Positions 61,886 through 64,000 of a DNA stretch of 64,000 nucleotides are shown one piece after another. The translations under genes were made by a program, and so were the position numbers. The notes under the pieces were generated by a model. It was not told where the DNA came from. It did no database searches and was given only the letters and a program-made list of their open reading frames with translations. Every line of letters starts with the position of its first letter. Position 1 is the stretch's first letter. Origin of the DNA: Candidatus Fermentibacteraceae bacterium (lineage in GTDB: Bacteria; Fermentibacterota; Fermentibacteria; Fermentibacterales; JCC-6); assembly GCA_016744855.1 (NCBI GenBank), contig JADGDO010000007.1, forward strand, positions 1 to 64,000. The letters run 5' to 3'.

Positions 61886-61919
61886 GCGTAGTCCGCCTAC
61901 TTGTCAGGACTGCGCAAAC
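61886..61919 (-). promoter_or_regulatory. Hairpin in the rplU leader
   Basis: The minus strand has TGCGCAGTCC/GGACTACGCA, a stem of nine pairs and one mismatch around a 12-nt loop, about 40 bp before the rplU start. It could be an r-protein autoregulatory leader or an RNase G/E processing site, given that the RNase gene is directly upstream. No T tract follows. Confidence 0.45.
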
Positions 61920-61943
61920 TTATACTAATTAAGCCCTTTAAGG

Positions 61944-63491
61944 TCAAGCTCTGGAATCCGGTGAGTACAATTCAGTAATTTCCTCATGAGAGTCTAGAGA
62001 GAAAACCTTGAAATCTGCCTGAAACAACCTTTCATCCTCATGTACATGAACAGAAAGCTTGTCACTTCTTGCAGTAAGATATTCCAATCGTCTTCCATCT
62101 TCTTCCATGAGATACTTTGAGACAAGAGGATTAATGGTAACGACGAGATTCTTATGCTTCTTGCCGTTAGCTGCTCTCTCCAGGAATCTTTCAATTCTTG
62201 TGAGTATGCTGACAGGTGTTTGAATTCTACCTGTACCGGAGCAGTGAGCACAGGCAACAGACATCGACTGAACAAGGCTGGGACGAACCCTTTTCCTTGT
62301 CATTTCAACCAAACCCATCGGGCTGACCTGACAGGTTTTGGTTGGGGATCTGTCTCTTCCCAACTCACCTCGCAAACAGTTAACTACCTTGTCTCGATGG
62401 GACAAGTTATCCATATCGATGAAGTCAATTACAATAATACCACCCAGATCGCGAAGTCGTAATTGACGTGCAACCTCGCTTGCAGCTTCCATATTGGTCT
62501 TAAGAATGGTGTCTTCCTGCTTCTTTCGGCCAACATACCTCTTGGTGTTAACATCAATAGCCACCAAAGCTTCGGTATGATCAATTACAATTGATCCCCC
62601 GCTTTTCAGCAAAACTTCCCTGCGCACAAGACCGGATATTTCCTTCTCTACACCGTATTGATCAAAAATCGGGGTTTTTCCCCTGTAGAACTTGACCTTA
62701 CTTGCAACCTCAGGATCAAACGCCTTCAAATACTTCTGTATCTGTTTGGCAACAGCTCTACTATCACTGACGATTGAGTTAACATCGGGAGATACAAGAT
62801 CGCGGACAGTCATTGTGATCAGGTCATGCTCCTGGTGAAGAAGGGCCGGGGGCTTTGATTTTACTGTCAGAGCACCTATTTCCTTCCACTTGTTAACTAT
62901 TCTTTCAACATCAGTTCTGAAACTCTCTTCATCCTTGGAAACACCAGCAGTTCTCGCAATAATGCCAAACCCCTCAGTTCTGACCTGCTGTGTAATCTTC
63001 CTCAACCTGCTTCTCTCAGCACGATCAGTAATTTTCCGGGAAACCCCGGCTACTGAATCTCCCGGCATACTTACTACGTACCGGCCGGCGATGCTGATTC
63101 TGGTGCTCACTCTGGCACCCTTTGTTCCTATTGGCTCTTTGGTTACTTGAACAAGTATCCTCTGGCCCTTTTCCAGCACTTTCTCAATGGGTCTTCGAGT
63201 CTCTACAGACTTCGGGGGTTTCCCTTCGATGAGAGCTCTGGCAAAACTTTTTTCGTCCACCAGCTTTTCACGCACATCAGAAACATGAAGAAAAGCACTT
63301 CTTTCCAGCCCGATATCCACAAAAGCAGCCTGCATTCCAGGAAGAACCGCATTGACCCTTCCCAAGTAGATGTTCCCGACTATGTGCTTGTCATCAGCCA
63401 TTTCGACGATAAGCTCCATAAGTCTTCCATCTTCAAGAACAGCAATTCTGGTTACTTCAGGGTGCTGGTTGACAATAAAATCAACCTTCAT
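61944..63491 (-). CDS. rng: Ribonuclease G/E family endoribonuclease
   Basis: 515 aa. S1 domain (HIVGNIYLGRVNAVLPGMQAAFVDIGLERSAFLHVSDV in part), RNase H-like and DNase I-like parts with VAIDVNTKRYVGRK, GGIIVIDFIDMDN (metal-binding Asp) and the zinc-link Cys pair CAHCSGTGRIQT. Length fits RNase G without the RNase E scaffold. It precedes rplU as in many bacteria and overlaps the DUF2344 gene by 11 bp. Confidence 0.95.
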   Translation of the reverse strand: MKVDFIVNQHPEVTRIAVLEDGRLMELIVEMADDKHIVGNIYLGRVNAVLPGMQAAFVDIGLERSAFLHVSDVREKLVDEKSFARALIEGKPPKSVETRRPIEKVLEKGQRILVQVTKEPIGTKGARVSTRISIAGRYVVSMPGDSVAGVSRKITDRAERSRLRKITQQVRTEGFGIIARTAGVSKDEESFRTDVERIVNKWKEIGALTVKSKPPALLHQEHDLITMTVRDLVSPDVNSIVSDSRAVAKQIQKYLKAFDPEVASKVKFYRGKTPIFDQYGVEKEISGLVRREVLLKSGGSIVIDHTEALVAIDVNTKRYVGRKKQEDTILKTNMEAASEVARQLRLRDLGGIIVIDFIDMDNLSHRDKVVNCLRGELGRDRSPTKTCQVSPMGLVEMTRKRVRPSLVQSMSVACAHCSGTGRIQTPVSILTRIERFLERAANGKKHKNLVVTINPLVSKYLMEEDGRRLEYLTARSDKLSVHVHEDERLFQADFKVFSLDSHEEITELYSPDSRA

Positions 63492-64000
63492 TAATAATCT
63501 CTCCTTCAGTTACAGCCAGTAACGGCACAAAATGCCCCGTCTGATCCGTAATAAAAATGTTACTTCTCATAATTGATCCCCACCTTACGCCGGCTGCCTC
63601 CATGACCCTGTCAGGCCTGGAAGATCCGTTGTTCGGATCGGATACCATACGAACTTTATTTCCATCTATAATCGAGAGAGAAGAAACAGTATCATCATCT
63701 CTCAAATAATCGTTTAATTTATCAACACTTTCAACATCTTCAATAATATACTCTGCTGCGGTAATTAAAGAACCCGGTGACCTATACTTCCCCGTAATTC
63801 TTTTCATCGCAATGATTTCAAAACCTTCAGGGAGAGAGCTGGACAGAGAGTTGTAGACTGAGGAAAGTGGGACAGGCTCCATCAGCTGAAAATCAAGATA
63901 TTCACTTTCACTACCCATACCGAGAGGAATTGGGGGTGAAAAAACTAATTTCATCCGTCCTGCAAAACCTGTGCTGTAAAAAACAGGTAGACAACTTCTT
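63481..64000 (-). CDS. DUF2344 (TIGR03936-type) radical SAM-associated protein, 5' end beyond window
   Basis: The frame is open to the right edge, and sequence before the first ATG (63954) already belongs to the family: LPVFYSTGFAGRMKLVFSPP matches the usual LPLAYSQGFNPRPKLSF-type segment. VGMGSESEYLDF-like residues (PLGMGSESEYLDFQL) and LPEGFEIIAMKRI follow. DUF2344 proteins accompany, or are fused to, B12-type radical SAM enzymes next to rng and rplU. The partner probably lies just outside the window. Confidence 0.85.
   Translation of the reverse strand, partial: RSCLPVFYSTGFAGRMKLVFSPPIPLGMGSESEYLDFQLMEPVPLSSVYNSLSSSLPEGFEIIAMKRITGKYRSPGSLITAAEYIIEDVESVDKLNDYLRDDDTVSSLSIIDGNKVRMVSDPNNGSSRPDRVMEAAGVRWGSIMRSNIFITDQTGHFVPLLAVTEGEIINEG

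Overview
The window is 64 kb of a bacterial chromosome of moderate GC content (roughly mid-40s percent by eye), coded almost entirely on the minus strand. It suggests a diderm anaerobe: it has outer-membrane barrel proteins, lipoproteins, an OmpA-type peptidoglycan-binding domain, a meso-DAP-type MurE (DNPR motif), a complete Rnf ion-pumping ferredoxin:NAD oxidoreductase and a selenocysteine pathway. The secreted proteins carry FlgD-like C-terminal sorting-type domains and PorV-like barrels, as in FCB-group and related candidate phyla. A Fermentibacterota-like (Hyd24-12) origin is my guess, not something the sequence proves.

Layout. 1-1557: two minus-strand secreted-protein genes (one FG-GAP/VCBS repeat protein running off the left edge, one truncated). 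1558-2837: an IS3-family element whose ends cut both flanking genes. 2838-3918: a tyrosine recombinase whose 3' end runs into the 3' end of tmRNA (ssrA, 3853-4203), the classic integration target. 4320-4508: rpmB (L28). 4573-6210: a radical SAM protein. 6300-21378: an almost uninterrupted division and cell-wall (dcw) cluster mraZ-rsmH-ftsL-ftsI-murE-murF-mraY-murD-ftsW-murG-murC-ftsQ-ftsA-ftsZ, without murB or ddl, preceded by a tandem MraZ operator. 21552-26782: an exopolysaccharide set (BY-kinase/Wzz, SLBB protein, two nucleotide-sugar dehydrogenases).

26893-33407 is a selenium region: selA-selB diverge from selD, and facing selD is a minus-strand unit with a leader, yedF, a DUF3343 gene and a secreted protein. 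Three reading frames here are crossed by an in-frame UGA followed at about 20 nt by a hairpin of bacterial SECIS type: selD itself (Sec at the active-site position, fused to an N-terminal Cys-rich domain), the secreted protein (CGSU motif), and a short leader ORF before yedF whose hairpin carries the loop AGGTCT. A second selenium-trafficking pair (DUF3343 plus a class V cysteine desulfurase) lies at 42769-44158. Together these suggest a local selenium supply module with its own possible Sec-dependent control.

33599-38894: rnfCDGEAB. 39037-39489: nrdR. 39587-39862: tRNA-His, tRNA-Lys and tRNA-Arg. 39940-41573: an S41 peptidase lipoprotein and an outer-membrane protein. 41926-42768: a primary-type sigma factor. 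42769-50719: an eight-gene minus-strand chain (PPIase lipoprotein, zinc-ribbon membrane protein, M20 peptidase, CDF transporter, PEBP-like protein, two class V PLP enzymes, DUF3343). 50819-52159: a D,D-carboxypeptidase. 52152-60551: efp, aroQ, TPR protein, DUF4837 lipoprotein, DUF948 protein, PorV-like/OmpA fusion and a large subtilase. 60684-64000: folD, rplU, RNase G/E and a DUF2344 protein running off the right edge.
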